A stretch of 64,000 nucleotides of DNA from Alistipes sp. CHKCI003 (GCF_900021155.1 NZ_FCNT01000052.1:1-64000); one strand, 5' to 3'; shown: positions 16,848 to 27,453, numbered from the stretch's first letter. Translations and numbers: made by a program. Notes: generated from the letters alone by a model not told the origin.

Positions 16848-18713
16848 ATGTCCGACTTACTGAAAAATACCAACAACGACTACGGCGACGACGCGATCGT
16901 AACCCTCTCGCCGCGCGAGCACATCCGCCTGCGCCCGGGCATGTACATCGGCAAGCTGGGCGACGGCTCGCAGGCCGACGACGGCATCTACGTCCTCATC
17001 AAGGAGGTGGTGGACAACTCGGTCGACGAGTTCATCATGGGGGCGGGGCGGCAGATCGACATCACGATCGAGAACAGCGTGGTCTCGGTGCGCGACTACG
17101 GCCGCGGCATCCCCCTCAAATCGCTCTCCGCTGCTGTGAGCGAGATGAACACCGGCGGCAAGTACGGCGGCACGGCCTTCAAGAAGACCGTGGGTCTGAA
17201 CGGCGTGGGCGTGAAGGCCGTGAACATGCTTTCGAGCGAATTCACGGCCCGCTCGGTCCGCGACGGCGAGGCCCGCACCGTAACGTTCGCCAAGGGGCTG
17301 GAGCAGAGCGACCGCTGGGAGAGCGGTGTGGAGGAGAAGAACGGCACGTTCATCTCGTTCCGCGTGGACGAGGAGGTCTTCGGCGCCTATACCTATAATA
17401 TGGAGTATGTCGAGCAGATGGTGAAGAACTACACCTATCTGAATCTCGGTCTCACGTTCCGGCTCAACGGCCGGAACTACGTCTCGAAGAACGGTCTGCT
17501 GGACCTGCTCAACGAGAACCTCGCCGAAGAGCCGCTCTATCCGCCGATCCACCTCTCGGGCGACGACATCGAGGTGGCCATCGCCCACGGCACGGGTTAC
17601 GGCGAGAGTTACTTCTCGTTCGTCAACGGACAGTACACCTCGCAGGGCGGGACCCATCAGGCGGCGTTCCGCGAGGCCATCGCCAAGACCATCAAGGAGT
17701 TCTATCATAAGGACTACGATCCGTCGGACATCCGCACGTCGATCATCGCCGCCATCTCGGTGAAGGTTACGGATCCGGTGTTCGAGTCGCAGACCAAGAT
17801 CAAGCTCGGCTCGAAGGAGATCGAGCCGGGGGTGTCGATGCGCAACTTCGTGGTCGAATTTCTGGGCAAACACCTCGACGACTATCTGCACAAGCACGCC
17901 GAGACGGCGCAGATTCTCCAGCGGAAGATCGTGGAGAACGAGAAGGAGCGCAAGGCCATCTCGGGCATCCAGAAGAAGGCGCGCGAGACGGCCAAGAAAG
18001 TGTCGCTCAACAACAAGAAACTGCGCGACTGCAAGATACACCGCGTGGACAAACACGAGCTGGCCGAGTGTTCGATGATCTTCATCACGGAGGGCAATTC
18101 GGCCTCGGGTTCGATCACCAAGAGCCGCGACCCGCGCACGCAGGCCGTCTTCTCGCTGCGCGGCAAGCCGCTCAACTGCTTCGGGCTGACGAAGAAGGTC
18201 GTCTACGAGAACGAAGAGTTCAACCTGCTGCAGGCGGCGCTCAACATCGAGGAGGATATGGACAACCTCCGCTACGAGAAGGTCATCATCGCCACCGACG
18301 CCGATGTCGACGGCATGCACATCCGTCTGCTGCTCACGACCTTTTTCCTTCAGTTTTTCCCCGACATCATCCGCAGCGGCCACCTCTACATCCTCCAGAC
18401 GCCGCTGTTCCGCGTGCGCAACAAGCGGGAGACGCACTACTGCTATTCGGAGGAGGAGCGGCAGCGGGCCGTCGCCCGGTGCGGCGCCAATGCCGAGATC
18501 ACCCGTTTCAAGGGCCTCGGCGAGATCTCGCCCGACGAGTTCCGCGAGTTCATCGGCGAGCACATGCGGCTCGACAAGGTGCGCATCACCAAGGACGACC
18601 CCATCCACGACCTGCTGGAGTTCTACATGGGCAAGAATACCTACGAAAGGCAGGGGTTCATCATCGACAACCTCCGTATCGAGGAGGACATCGTACAGGA
18701 AGATTTCAATTAA
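16848..18713 (+). CDS. parE: DNA topoisomerase IV subunit B (ParE-type)
   Basis: The ATPase subunit of a type IIA topoisomerase, 621 residues. The GHKL ATP site shows EVVDNSVDE (Glu53, Asn57), YGRGIP and [11 protein letters not shown]. The TOPRIM domain shows EGNSASGS (Glu415) and DADVDG (Asp484, 486, 488). It is assigned to topoisomerase IV rather than gyrase because it is paired with a ParC-type subunit 3 bp downstream, while a separate gyrA lies at 30.2 kb, and because it lacks the long insert common in gyrase B. It works with ParC to decatenate daughter chromosomes. Confidence 0.9.
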   Translation: MSDLLKNTNNDYGDDAIVTLSPREHIRLRPGMYIGKLGDGSQADDGIYVLIKEVVDNSVDEFIMGAGRQIDITIENSVVSVRDYGRGIPLKSLSAAVSEMNTGGKYGGTAFKKTVGLNGVGVKAVNMLSSEFTARSVRDGEARTVTFAKGLEQSDRWESGVEEKNGTFISFRVDEEVFGAYTYNMEYVEQMVKNYTYLNLGLTFRLNGRNYVSKNGLLDLLNENLAEEPLYPPIHLSGDDIEVAIAHGTGYGESYFSFVNGQYTSQGGTHQAAFREAIAKTIKEFYHKDYDPSDIRTSIIAAISVKVTDPVFESQTKIKLGSKEIEPGVSMRNFVVEFLGKHLDDYLHKHAETAQILQRKIVENEKERKAISGIQKKARETAKKVSLNNKKLRDCKIHRVDKHELAECSMIFITEGNSASGSITKSRDPRTQAVFSLRGKPLNCFGLTKKVVYENEEFNLLQAALNIEEDMDNLRYEKVIIATDADVDGMHIRLLLTTFFLQFFPDIIRSGHLYILQTPLFRVRNKRETHYCYSEEERQRAVARCGANAEITRFKGLGEISPDEFREFIGEHMRLDKVRITKDDPIHDLLEFYMGKNTYERQGFIIDNLRIEEDIVQEDFN

Positions 18714-18716
18714 AGT

Positions 18717-21700
18717 ATGGCTGAAGAACGAGATACGAATCGGGAGCGCGAGGCGCGGGACGAAGCCTCCGGCGACGGAGCGGCGGCACCGGAGGCGGGA
18801 GCCGCAGAGGGCGGCGGGCAGACCGTCCGGCCGCAGACGGAAGGCGCGCCGGCGGGCCGCTACGATCGTCTGACGCAGGACGAGGGAAGCGTGCGCAAGC
18901 TCACGGGCATGTACAAGAACTGGTTTCTGGATTACGCTTCGTACGTGATCCTCGAACGCGCCGTGCCCCACATCGCGGACGGCCTGAAACCCGTGCAGCG
19001 CCGCATCCTCCACGCCATGAAGAGCGTGGACGACGGACGCTACAACAAGGTGGCCAACATCGTGGGGCAGACCATGCAGTACCATCCCCACGGCGACGCT
19101 TCGATCAAGGACGCGCTCGTGCAGCTGGGGCAGAAGGAGCTGCTGATCGACTGTCAGGGCAACTGGGGCAACGTACTGACGGGCGACGAAGCCGCCGCGG
19201 GCCGTTACATCGAGGCGCGTCTGTCGAAGTTCGCGCTCGACGTGGTGTTCAACAAGAAGACGACCGAGTGGATGCGCTCCTACGACGGCCGCAACGAGGA
19301 GCCCGTAACGCTCCCCATCAAATTCCCGCTGCTGCTGGCGCAGGGCTCGGACGGCATCGCCGTGGGGCTGGCGTCGAAGATTCTGCCCCACAACTTCAAC
19401 GAGCTGATCCATGCTGCGATCGCCCATTTGCAGGGGCGAGAGTTCCGGCTCTTCCCCGACTTCCCGACGGGCGGTCTGGCGGACGTGAGCCGCTACAACG
19501 ACGGTCTGCGGGGCGGGGCGGTGAAGGTCCGCGCCCGCATCTCGAAGATCGACAAGCGCACGCTGGCCATCACGGAGATCCCCTATACGACCACCACCGA
19601 GTCGATCAAGGAGTCGATCATCAAGGCCAACGACAAGGGCAAGATCAGGATCCGGCGCGTGGACGACAATACGGCCGAGAAGGTCGAGATCATCATCCAC
19701 GTCGCAAACGACGAGTCGAGCGACAAGACCATCGACGCGCTGTACGCCTTCACTGACTGCGAGGTTTCGATCTCGCCGAATGCGTGCGTGATCTACGACG
19801 AAAAACCGCACTTCCTCGGCGTGAGCGAAATGTTGCGCCGCTCGGCCGAGCACACGCGCTGTCTGCTGGGCCGCGAGCTCGAAATCCGTCTCGACGAGCT
19901 GAACGAAGCGTGGCATGCGGCGTCGCTCGAACGCATCTTCATCGAGAACAAGCTCTACGCCCTGATCGAGGGATGCACGACGCGCGAGGAGGCTTACAAA
20001 GCGGTCGATGCAGGGTTGGAGCCCTTCAAAGGGCGGCTCCGCCGTGCGGTTACGCTCGAAGACGTGCAGCGGCTGACGGAGCTGAAGTTCATCCGTATCT
20101 CGCGCTACGACAGCGACAAGGCCGACAACGAGATCCGTCAGATCGAGGCCGACATCGAGCAGACGCAATACCATTTGGCGCACCTGACCGAGTATGCCGT
20201 GGCCTACTTCGAACGCATCCGCGACAAATACGGCAAGGGCAAGGAGCGCCGCACGGAGCTGCGCGAGTTCGACTGCATCGAGGCTACGAAGGTGGCCGTA
20301 ACGAATGCCAAGCTCTACGTGGACCGTGCCGAAGGATTTTTCGGCATCGGCAAGTCGATGAAGGATGCGGAGTTCGTCTGCGACTGCTCGGACATCGACG
20401 ATGTGATCGTCTTCACGCGCGACGGCCGCTACGTCATCACGAAGGTGAGCGACAAGGCGTTCTTCGATAAGAACATCTACTACATCGGCGTTTTCAAGCG
20501 CAACGACGAACGCACGATCTACAACCTGCTCTACCGCGACGGCAAGAACGGACCGATCATGATGAAGCGCTGCGCCATCAAGGGCATCACGCGCGACAAG
20601 GAGTACGACATCACGAAGGGGACGCCTAAGAGTGAAATACTCTATATGTCTGTCAATCCGAACGGAGAGGCCGAAGTGCTCAAGGTTTACTTCAAGCCGC
20701 GGCCGCGATTGAAGAAGGTGATCGTCGATCTCGATTTCTCGACACTCGCCATCAAGGGACGCCAGAGTCAGGGCAACCTTTTCTCGCGTTACGGCATCCA
20801 CAAGATCGTGCTCAAGGAGCGCGGCGCCTCTACGCTCGGCGGACAGGACATCTGGTACGACGAGGAGGTGCGGCGGCTGAATGCCGACGGACGCGGCGTG
20901 CTGCTCGGGGAGTTCGAGGGCGACGACAGGTTGATCGTGTGGACCTCTAAGAATCAGTATTATATCACGGGTTACGAACTCTCGCAGCACTTCCCCGACG
21001 AGACGGTGCGTGTCGAGAAATACGAACCCGATCGGATCTATGCGCTCTGCTATTACGATGCGGAGCAGAAGTATTACTACTTGAAACGCTTCACGGCCGA
21101 GGCGAGCGAACGGATGCAGTTCTTCCTCGACGAGGAGGGCGCGGCCGAGTTCGTAGCCATGACGGGTGCGGCGGGGACGAAACTCCGCATCGCCTACAAG
21201 GGTGCGCATGCATCGCGTCCGGCGGACGAGATCGACGTGGACGAGTTCATCGGCGTGAAGAGCCACCGGGCCAAAGGCAAAAGACTGACGACGTACGAAG
21301 TAGATTCGCTCGCCTTCATCGAACCCGAGCCGCCGACCGAGGCCGAACCGGACGAAGCTCCGGGGGGCGGCGAATCCGGCCCGGAGGGGCCGATCGGTTT
21401 CGAGGCGTTCTCCGCCAATGCGGAGCGGGCGGAAGATCGGGATGTTGCGAATGGTTCGGGCGCTTCGGATGTTGCGCGGACGGAGGACACCCGCACACCG
21501 GACCGGGACGCCGGTTCCGGCGGGGCCGCACACCTGCGTCCGCAAACGGGTGGAGGCGGCGAGGGGGCGCAGCCGGTGGCGGGCAGCAAGACTGCCGGAC
21601 ATTCGAAATCGGCAGGCGGCGGCCGGGGAACTGCCTTAGGACCTGTGTTTCCGAACCGTCCGAAGGAGGAGGGGGGCGTCGAGTTCGAGATCGAACGCGC

Positions 21701-21752
21701 CGTGGGCGATGCCGATCAGATGATCGATTCCGAACAGTTGAATCTGTTCTGA
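18717..21752 (+). CDS. parC: DNA topoisomerase IV subunit A (ParC-type) with low-complexity ends
   Basis: The DNA-cleaving subunit, 1011 residues, starting 3 bp after parE. The winged-helix/tower core has HPHGDASIKDA (quinolone pocket) and AAAGRYIEARL with the catalytic Tyr164. A divergent beta-pinwheel C-terminal domain follows. Both ends carry disordered additions: about 45 Ala/Gly/Glu-rich residues before the core and about 170 Gly/Ala/Glu-rich residues after about 840, closing with IDSEQLNLF. The length is above the usual 730-900. The tails are unlikely to be catalytic; the similar composition of the tails on gyrA, ligA and ftsK suggests a genome-wide tendency. Confidence 0.9.
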   Translation: MAEERDTNREREARDEASGDGAAAPEAGAAEGGGQTVRPQTEGAPAGRYDRLTQDEGSVRKLTGMYKNWFLDYASYVILERAVPHIADGLKPVQRRILHAMKSVDDGRYNKVANIVGQTMQYHPHGDASIKDALVQLGQKELLIDCQGNWGNVLTGDEAAAGRYIEARLSKFALDVVFNKKTTEWMRSYDGRNEEPVTLPIKFPLLLAQGSDGIAVGLASKILPHNFNELIHAAIAHLQGREFRLFPDFPTGGLADVSRYNDGLRGGAVKVRARISKIDKRTLAITEIPYTTTTESIKESIIKANDKGKIRIRRVDDNTAEKVEIIIHVANDESSDKTIDALYAFTDCEVSISPNACVIYDEKPHFLGVSEMLRRSAEHTRCLLGRELEIRLDELNEAWHAASLERIFIENKLYALIEGCTTREEAYKAVDAGLEPFKGRLRRAVTLEDVQRLTELKFIRISRYDSDKADNEIRQIEADIEQTQYHLAHLTEYAVAYFERIRDKYGKGKERRTELREFDCIEATKVAVTNAKLYVDRAEGFFGIGKSMKDAEFVCDCSDIDDVIVFTRDGRYVITKVSDKAFFDKNIYYIGVFKRNDERTIYNLLYRDGKNGPIMMKRCAIKGITRDKEYDITKGTPKSEILYMSVNPNGEAEVLKVYFKPRPRLKKVIVDLDFSTLAIKGRQSQGNLFSRYGIHKIVLKERGASTLGGQDIWYDEEVRRLNADGRGVLLGEFEGDDRLIVWTSKNQYYITGYELSQHFPDETVRVEKYEPDRIYALCYYDAEQKYYYLKRFTAEASERMQFFLDEEGAAEFVAMTGAAGTKLRIAYKGAHASRPADEIDVDEFIGVKSHRAKGKRLTTYEVDSLAFIEPEPPTEAEPDEAPGGGESGPEGPIGFEAFSANAERAEDRDVANGSGASDVARTEDTRTPDRDAGSGGAAHLRPQTGGGGEGAQPVAGSKTAGHSKSAGGGRGTALGPVFPNRPKEEGGVEFEIERAVGDADQMIDSEQLNLF

Positions 21753-22225
21753 TCCGGCATCCGCTCGCAGCCGGGCCGGACCGGGACGTTCCTGTGCAGA
21801 GCCCGCGGCAGCCGGAATGCGGGACTGCGAGAAAATGGCCTGTATGGAGCGGAATCGACGGTGTGCTTCCCGGCGGAGGAGCTCCCGGCAGTGGGTTCTC
21901 GTGCCGTTTACGCCGGATTGGACGCATGCCGGATCGGGTATCGGACGGATTTCCGGGTTTTGGGACGACGGGGCGCGGCGGAAGTTCGGAGCCTCGGCTG
22001 GCGGTATCGGAGAGCGGATCGGTTTCCGGGGAATATGCGCGACACGGAGCCGGAATCGGGACCGGCGTGCGGGCTGCCTGCTCGGAGGCGGATGCGGCGC
22101 CGCGAAGTCGGTGGCTGTCCGAACGGCATCGGCGGTGGAGGCCGTGGGGGCGTGAACAGCCCGGGGGGCGAAGAAGCGGATTGTCTGTCGGTCGTCGATT
22201 CCCGGCCGGCAGAAGGTGTGGCGAG

Positions 22226-22270
22226 GTAAGATAGGATAAGATAAGATAAGGTAAGATAAGGCGAGGCGAG
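22226..22270. repeat. 5-bp microsatellite in an 0.8-kb spacer
   Basis: The spacer from 21753 to 22588 holds no supported gene. Near its end GTAAG/ATAGG/ATAAG-type 5-mers run head to tail for about nine units, ending in GCGAG GCGAG. Slippage at this tract could change the distance upstream of aroK but not a protein. Confidence 0.8.
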
Positions 22271-22588
22271 ACTTTCTGCTATGGTGCGGAAAGCACTCCG
22301 TGTGCGGAACCGGCAGTTTGGTCGGGAGTGTGCGTGCCGGTCCGGCGATGTTCGGGATGCGAATTCGAAGTTCGGCCGGGCGGTGCGATTCGGAAATCGG
22401 AGTTTGCGGTTCGCTGTTCGAAGCCCGGCGGCAGGAGCTTGGAGCGCTGGATTCGCAGTGCGGGGCGCACTGCGGAGCAGGACGAAGCCGCGAGTAAGAG
22501 AACAGGCTTGTCATGTAGGTCTATGCGGATTTGAGGTAATGATGTGCAGTTGTTGGCGGATCAAATAGATAATCGACTTTTGCGAAAT

Positions 22589-23119
22589 ATGGGGCCGATC
22601 TTTCTGGTGGGGTATATGGGGTGCGGCAAGAGCACTTTGGGGCGGAAACTCGCCCGCCGGCTCGGTGTGCCGTTCTTCGACACGGACAGCGTGGTCGAAG
22701 AGCGCGAAGGGGCGTCGGTCTGCGACATTTTCCGTTACGAGGGCGAAACCCGTTTCCGCGAATTGGAGCGTGCGGCGATCGAGACGATCATCGCCGAGGG
22801 GGGTGTGTGCGTGGTCTCCACGGGCGGCGGCCTGCCTCTGTGGGGCGACAACATGGAACGCATGAACGGTGCGGGGCATACGGTCTACCTGCGGCGTACG
22901 GCCGAGCAAATCGCCGGGAGACTGACGCCGTATGGCCGTCGCAAACGTCCTAAATTGAGTGGTCTTAATGATGTCGAACTCGTGGAATACATGAGATCGG
23001 ACATGCCCCGTCGCGAGCTGTTCTACGCCAAGGCCCACTCGACCGTGGAGTGCGGCGCGATGAGCGACGAGGAGTTGGTCGCACGGTTATCGAACGAATT
23101 CGGAGATGGACGACGATAG
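22589..23119 (+). CDS. aroK: Shikimate kinase
   Basis: A 176-residue P-loop kinase that phosphorylates shikimate in aromatic amino acid synthesis. The Walker A motif is GYMGCGKST (residues 8-16). FDTDS is the shikimate-binding Asp region, and RFRELE...VSTGGGLPL are typical AroK motifs. The length is normal. The ATG at 22589 puts the P-loop at the standard position; the frame upstream is not homologous. The gene overlaps murI by 14 bp, so the two are translationally linked. Confidence 0.92.
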   Translation: MGPIFLVGYMGCGKSTLGRKLARRLGVPFFDTDSVVEEREGASVCDIFRYEGETRFRELERAAIETIIAEGGVCVVSTGGGLPLWGDNMERMNGAGHTVYLRRTAEQIAGRLTPYGRRKRPKLSGLNDVELVEYMRSDMPRRELFYAKAHSTVECGAMSDEELVARLSNEFGDGRR

Positions 23120-23879
23120 ACCCATAGGAGTTTACGATTCGGGCATGGGCGGCCTGACGGTGTGGCGTGCGCTGCGCGCTGCGCTGCCCGGGGAGTCGCT
23201 CCTCTACCTCGGCGACGGCAAAAACTGCCCCTACGGATCGAAACCGCGCGAGGAGGTCCGGCGGCTGGCCGACGAGGCGGTCGCCGCACTCGTGGCCGAA
23301 GGGTGCAAGATGGTGGTCGTGGCGTGCAACACGGCCACGGCCGCGGCGATCGATTTCCTGCGCAGCAAGTACGCTCCGATGCCTATCGTCGGCATGGAGC
23401 CTGCGGTGAAACCCGCCTGTCTCCGCACCCGGAGCGGAGTGGTCGGGGTGCTCGCTACGGAGCGCAGCCTCGACGGCGAATTGTTCCGCCGTACGGCCGC
23501 CCGCTATGCGGCGGATGCCGAGGTGGTCGCCGCGGCCGGCGAGGGGTTCGTCGAACTGGTCGAAGGCGATCTGGAGACGACCCCCGAGGCCGAAGCATGC
23601 GTGCGGCGCGTGCTCGAACCCATCCTCCGGCAGGGGGCCGACCAGATCGTGCTGGGGTGTACGCACTATCCCTTTCTGCTGCCCGCGATCGAACGGGTCG
23701 CCGCCGGATGGGGAGCCGCGATCGTCGATCCGTCGCCCGCCGTCGCCCGCCGCGTCGCGCAGTTGCTCGACCGGTACGCACTGCATGCCCCTGCGGACCG
23801 CGCACCCCGCTTCGGGTTCCGCACCTTCGCCGACGAGGCTTACCGCCGGCGTCTCGAACGGAAAGCGCTGGGGCGATAA
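23106..23879 (+). CDS. murI: Glutamate racemase
   Basis: A 257-residue cofactor-independent racemase that makes D-glutamate for peptidoglycan. DSGMGG (Asp11), VVACNTATA (catalytic Cys74) and LGCTHYPFL (catalytic Cys185) are all present, so the two-base mechanism is intact. It overlaps aroK by 14 bp. The pairing is operonic rather than functional, although both feed precursor synthesis. Confidence 0.93.
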   Translation: MDDDRPIGVYDSGMGGLTVWRALRAALPGESLLYLGDGKNCPYGSKPREEVRRLADEAVAALVAEGCKMVVVACNTATAAAIDFLRSKYAPMPIVGMEPAVKPACLRTRSGVVGVLATERSLDGELFRRTAARYAADAEVVAAAGEGFVELVEGDLETTPEAEACVRRVLEPILRQGADQIVLGCTHYPFLLPAIERVAAGWGAAIVDPSPAVARRVAQLLDRYALHAPADRAPRFGFRTFADEAYRRRLERKALGR

Positions 23880-23903
23880 TTTCGTATTCTGAAAAAAAAT
23901 CCG

Positions 23904-23926
23904 TACCTTCGCTTGATTTATCAAGC
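23904..23926 (+). promoter_or_regulatory. ftsK promoter element overlapping a palindrome
   Basis: TACCTTCG (23904-23911) resembles the -7 element TAnnTTTG. It runs directly into GCTTGATTTATCAAGC (23911-23926), a perfect 7-bp inverted repeat with a 2-bp centre at the expected transcription start, 18 bp before the ATG. It could be an operator site. Confidence 0.45.
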
Positions 23927-23943
23927 GTATTTTCTCCGACACG

Positions 23944-26900
23944 ATGGCATCCGAACATACGACACCCCCGAGCAGGAAGCGGAACGTGCAGCGCACCAAC
24001 GGCGACAGCGCCCGTTGGATCGCAGGGCTCGTGCTCTTTTTCGCAGGGCTTTACATCACGTCTTCCGTCCTCTTCTACTTCCTCTGCTGGCGCAGCGACC
24101 TGAGCGTGCTGCAGGGCGTCGGTGCCGAGGACCCGCGCTTCGACGGTTCGGTCGAGAACCTGTGCGGCCGCTCCGGAGCGTGGCTCGGCGAGTTGATCGC
24201 CGGACGCGGATTCGGTTTGTTCGGCATCCTGCTGCCGGTGATGCTGATGCTCGTCGGGGTGCGGATCATCCGTCGCAAGCCGCTGATGCTTAACCATTCG
24301 ATTCTCAGTCTTTTCCTCATCATGATCCTCGGGTCGCTGACGCTGGGATTCGTATTCGGCGACAAGTTCAACCTCATCGCCAGCAGCGGTTGGGGCGGCG
24401 CCCTCGGCATCGAGGCGGCGCGGATGCTGGACGAAGGGATCGGCGCCGTGGGTACGGCGCTCGTGCTGCTCGGCGGGTGGATTCTGACGGGCGTGTTCAT
24501 CAACCGCAATTTCATCAATACGGTCAATTCGGCCGGCAACGCCGTGGTCGACAAGGGCGGCCGGATCGTGGAGATCGTCAAACACCGGGTCGTGCCGACC
24601 CACTCTCGCGGCGACGGAGCGGAGGGGGCGGATGCTACGGACGGGCAGACCTGTGCAAGCGCCGTCCGGCAAAGGTCCGGGGCGGTCGGGGAGACGGTCC
24701 GTCCGGCGGCGGCATCGCCCGGCGACGACGACGCCGACCGCCGGCGCTTCGGGCAGGCCGGGACCGAAGGTGCGGCGCTCGGTCGTCCGGCTGCGGCTCG
24801 GTCTGCGGAGGAGGCTGCGACGGCGGATGCCGTTTCGCCTGCTTCGTCTGCGACGGCGGCTCGTTTCGGGGCGGCGGGGCGGACGGGAGTGCCCGTCGAG
24901 ATCGAGAAACCTGCGATGGAGACGGCGGAGCCGAGGGGGGGGCGCCCCCTGAGGCCGGCGGCGACCGGAGAGGACGATCCCTTCGTGGTGTTGACGACGG
25001 ATGGAGGAGCAACCTCCCGAAATGCGGAGATGCCGGCCGCGCCGGCTCGGGGCCGGGTCGTGATGGGCAGCGACGGACTGATCGAACTCGATCTTTCGGA
25101 CGAAGGGGCGGCGGCGCCTGCGGCCTCGCAATCCGGTGTGGACCCTGTGGTCGCCGAACGGCTGCTTTCGGGGCTGAAGGATGCCGGGCCGGAGGAGGGG
25201 CTGACGGAAATACTCCTCGACGAAGGCGGGGGCGAGACGGCCCTCGCGTCCGCCGGAGCGGCGCGCGAACGGGCTGCTGTGCATGCGGCGGCCGAAGGGC
25301 TGACGGAGTTGACGCTCGGCGGGGCGGATGCCGGCGGACAATGCGGTTCCGGCGGGGATGCCGGGCGCGGAGGGACTGCTGTGCATGCGGCGGCCGAAGG
25401 ACTGACGGAGTTGACGCTCGGCGAGGCGGGGGCGGCCGGAACGGCGCAGGCACTCCCCGTAGCCGGAGCTGCGGCGGCCGGGCGACCTTCGGACGCTGCG
25501 GCTGCTGCGGACGGCTCGGGCATTGTGATTACGGTCGAGGAGCGCCGGGCCGCACTGGTCGACGAGCGCAAGATCACGACCGAAGCCTACGATCCGCTCA
25601 AAGACCTCGTGAACTACCGCCGTCCGCCCGTGAGCCTGCTGGAGGACTATCAATCCGATTCGGAGGTGAGCGACGAGGAGATCTACGAGAACAAGTCCCG
25701 CATCGAAGAGACGCTCAAATATTTCAATATACCCATACAGCGGATCAAGGCTACGGTCGGGCCTACCGTTACGCTCTACGAGATCGTGCAGGCGCAGGGG
25801 GTCAAGATTTCGAAGATACAGGGGCTCGAAAACGACATCGCCCAAAGCCTGAAGGCGCTCGGCATCCGCATCATCGCGCCGATCCCGGGCAAGGGAACCA
25901 TCGGCATCGAGGTCCCCAACCGCGACAAGCAGGTGGTGTCGATGTATTCCGCCGTGCGGTCGATGCGCTTTCAGGAGTCGAGGGCCGAACTGCCCGTGGT
26001 GATCGGCCGCACGATCCAGAACGAGAACTACGTCTTCGATCTGGCGAAGATGCCCCACCTGCTCGTGGCGGGTGCCACGGGGCAGGGCAAGTCCGTGGGG
26101 CTGAATGCGATCATCACGTCGCTGCTCTACAAGAAACACCCGGCGCAGCTCAAATTCGTGATGATCGACCCCAAGATGGTCGAGTTCTCGCTCTATGCCA
26201 AGATCGAGCGTCATTTCCTCGCCAAGATGGAGTCCGAAGAGGAGGCGATCATCACCGATCCGAAGAAAGCGGTCTATACGCTCAATTCGCTTTGCACCGA
26301 GATGGACAACCGTCTGGAACTCTGCAAGAAGGCCGGAGCACGCAACATCGCCGAATACAACGAGAAGTTCGTCTCGCGCCGGCTGAATCCCCAGAACGGG
26401 CACCGCTATCTGCCCTATATCGTGGTGGTGGTCGACGAGTTCGCCGACCTCATCATGACGGCCCGCGAGGTCGAGGGGCCCGTGATGCGTCTGGCGCAGA
26501 AGGCGCGCGCCATCGGCATCCACCTCATCATCGCCACGCAGCGCCCCGACGTGAAGGTCATCACGGGCGGCATCAAAGCCAACTTCCCGGCGCGTATCGC
26601 TTTCCGCGTGATGCAGATGATCGACTCGCGCACGATCATCGACCAGCCCGGGGCCAATCAGCTCATCGGCCGCGGCGACATGCTCTTTTCGAAGGACGGG
26701 GAGCTGACCCGCATCCAGTGTGCGCTGGTCGAAACGCGCGAAGTGGAACGGATCGTGGACTACATTTCCAAGCAGCAGGGCTACACCGAGCCTTATCCGT
26801 TGCCGGACTACACGCCCGAGACGGGCAGCGAAGCGCCCGCGGGCGGCGAGAGCGGAGCGCCCGTGAAATACGATTCGCTCTTCGCCGAGATCGCCCGCTC

Positions 26901-27099
26901 GGCCGTGTCGGGCGGTTCGATCTCCACGTCGATGATCCAGCGCAACTACGAGGTGGGCTTCAACCGTGCGGGCCGCATCATGATGCAGCTCGAACGTGCC
27001 GGCATCGTGGGGCGGCAGGAGGGGGCCAAGCCGCGCGACATTCTCTACCACGACTTGCCGTCGCTCGAAGCCCGCTTGCAGGAGCTCGACGTGTTCTGA
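23944..27099 (+). CDS. ftsK: DNA translocase FtsK with long low-complexity linker
   Basis: A septal DNA pump that clears and aligns chromosome termini, 1051 residues. The N-terminal domain has four or so membrane helices (about residues 20-190). A disordered Ala/Gly/Glu-rich linker (about 200-520) contains a duplicated segment. The motor domain has Walker A GATGQGKSVG (from residue 710) and Walker B VVVDEF (about 829-833). The C-terminal gamma winged helix is SGGSISTSMIQRNYEVGFNR, which in the family reads polar DNA sequences. All motor residues look intact. lolA follows after 354 bp without an obvious gene between; ftsK-lolA order is conserved in many bacteria. Confidence 0.93.
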   Translation: MASEHTTPPSRKRNVQRTNGDSARWIAGLVLFFAGLYITSSVLFYFLCWRSDLSVLQGVGAEDPRFDGSVENLCGRSGAWLGELIAGRGFGLFGILLPVMLMLVGVRIIRRKPLMLNHSILSLFLIMILGSLTLGFVFGDKFNLIASSGWGGALGIEAARMLDEGIGAVGTALVLLGGWILTGVFINRNFINTVNSAGNAVVDKGGRIVEIVKHRVVPTHSRGDGAEGADATDGQTCASAVRQRSGAVGETVRPAAASPGDDDADRRRFGQAGTEGAALGRPAAARSAEEAATADAVSPASSATAARFGAAGRTGVPVEIEKPAMETAEPRGGRPLRPAATGEDDPFVVLTTDGGATSRNAEMPAAPARGRVVMGSDGLIELDLSDEGAAAPAASQSGVDPVVAERLLSGLKDAGPEEGLTEILLDEGGGETALASAGAARERAAVHAAAEGLTELTLGGADAGGQCGSGGDAGRGGTAVHAAAEGLTELTLGEAGAAGTAQALPVAGAAAAGRPSDAAAAADGSGIVITVEERRAALVDERKITTEAYDPLKDLVNYRRPPVSLLEDYQSDSEVSDEEIYENKSRIEETLKYFNIPIQRIKATVGPTVTLYEIVQAQGVKISKIQGLENDIAQSLKALGIRIIAPIPGKGTIGIEVPNRDKQVVSMYSAVRSMRFQESRAELPVVIGRTIQNENYVFDLAKMPHLLVAGATGQGKSVGLNAIITSLLYKKHPAQLKFVMIDPKMVEFSLYAKIERHFLAKMESEEEAIITDPKKAVYTLNSLCTEMDNRLELCKKAGARNIAEYNEKFVSRRLNPQNGHRYLPYIVVVVDEFADLIMTAREVEGPVMRLAQKARAIGIHLIIATQRPDVKVITGGIKANFPARIAFRVMQMIDSRTIIDQPGANQLIGRGDMLFSKDGELTRIQCALVETREVERIVDYISKQQGYTEPYPLPDYTPETGSEAPAGGESGAPVKYDSLFAEIARSAVSGGSISTSMIQRNYEVGFNRAGRIMMQLERAGIVGRQEGAKPRDILYHDLPSLEARLQELDVF
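25273..25423. repeat. Direct repeat inside the ftsK linker
   Basis: A 49-bp segment (25273-25321) recurs 102 bp later (25375-25423) with only a couple of mismatches. Both encode AVHAAAEGLTELTLG. The spacing is a multiple of three, so duplication extended the linker in frame. Confidence 0.9.
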
Positions 27100-27453
27100 C
27101 CGGGGGGGCCGGACGTTGGCTGTTCGGGTCGGCGGTCGGGGCCTGTACGAAGCCCCCGGGCGGATGCGCGCCTCCGCAAAAGACGGGGCTGCCTGCCGCC
27201 CGCACCTCGCGCAGGACCGGAGCTCCGACGCTGCGGACTGCGGACCGTGCGGCGCGGGAGAAGCCGGAATTCGTCCGGCCTGTGCCGCGCCGAAAAAACA
27301 TCTTCGATTCTCGGAGGCGGTTTCGTTGCGCCGGGTGCGATCCGGGCTTCGCCCGAAGATTGCCGAGGCGGGGGAACGGCTTACGAAAGAGAACGTTCCG
27401 CGGCGAAAATAGGGTTCGAAATATCTATCGTATCGTTAATTATATAGTTGTCT

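Noticed and set aside
16857..21602. Very long open frame on the minus strand opposite parE and parC
   Set aside because: It is a GC-driven mirror of the sense genes: no domains, His/Arg/Val/Asp-biased composition, and both topoisomerase subunits on the plus strand are complete with all motifs.
23455..27051. 1198-codon minus-strand frame opposite murI and ftsK
   Set aside because: Shadow of intact sense genes; no recognisable domain and biased composition.
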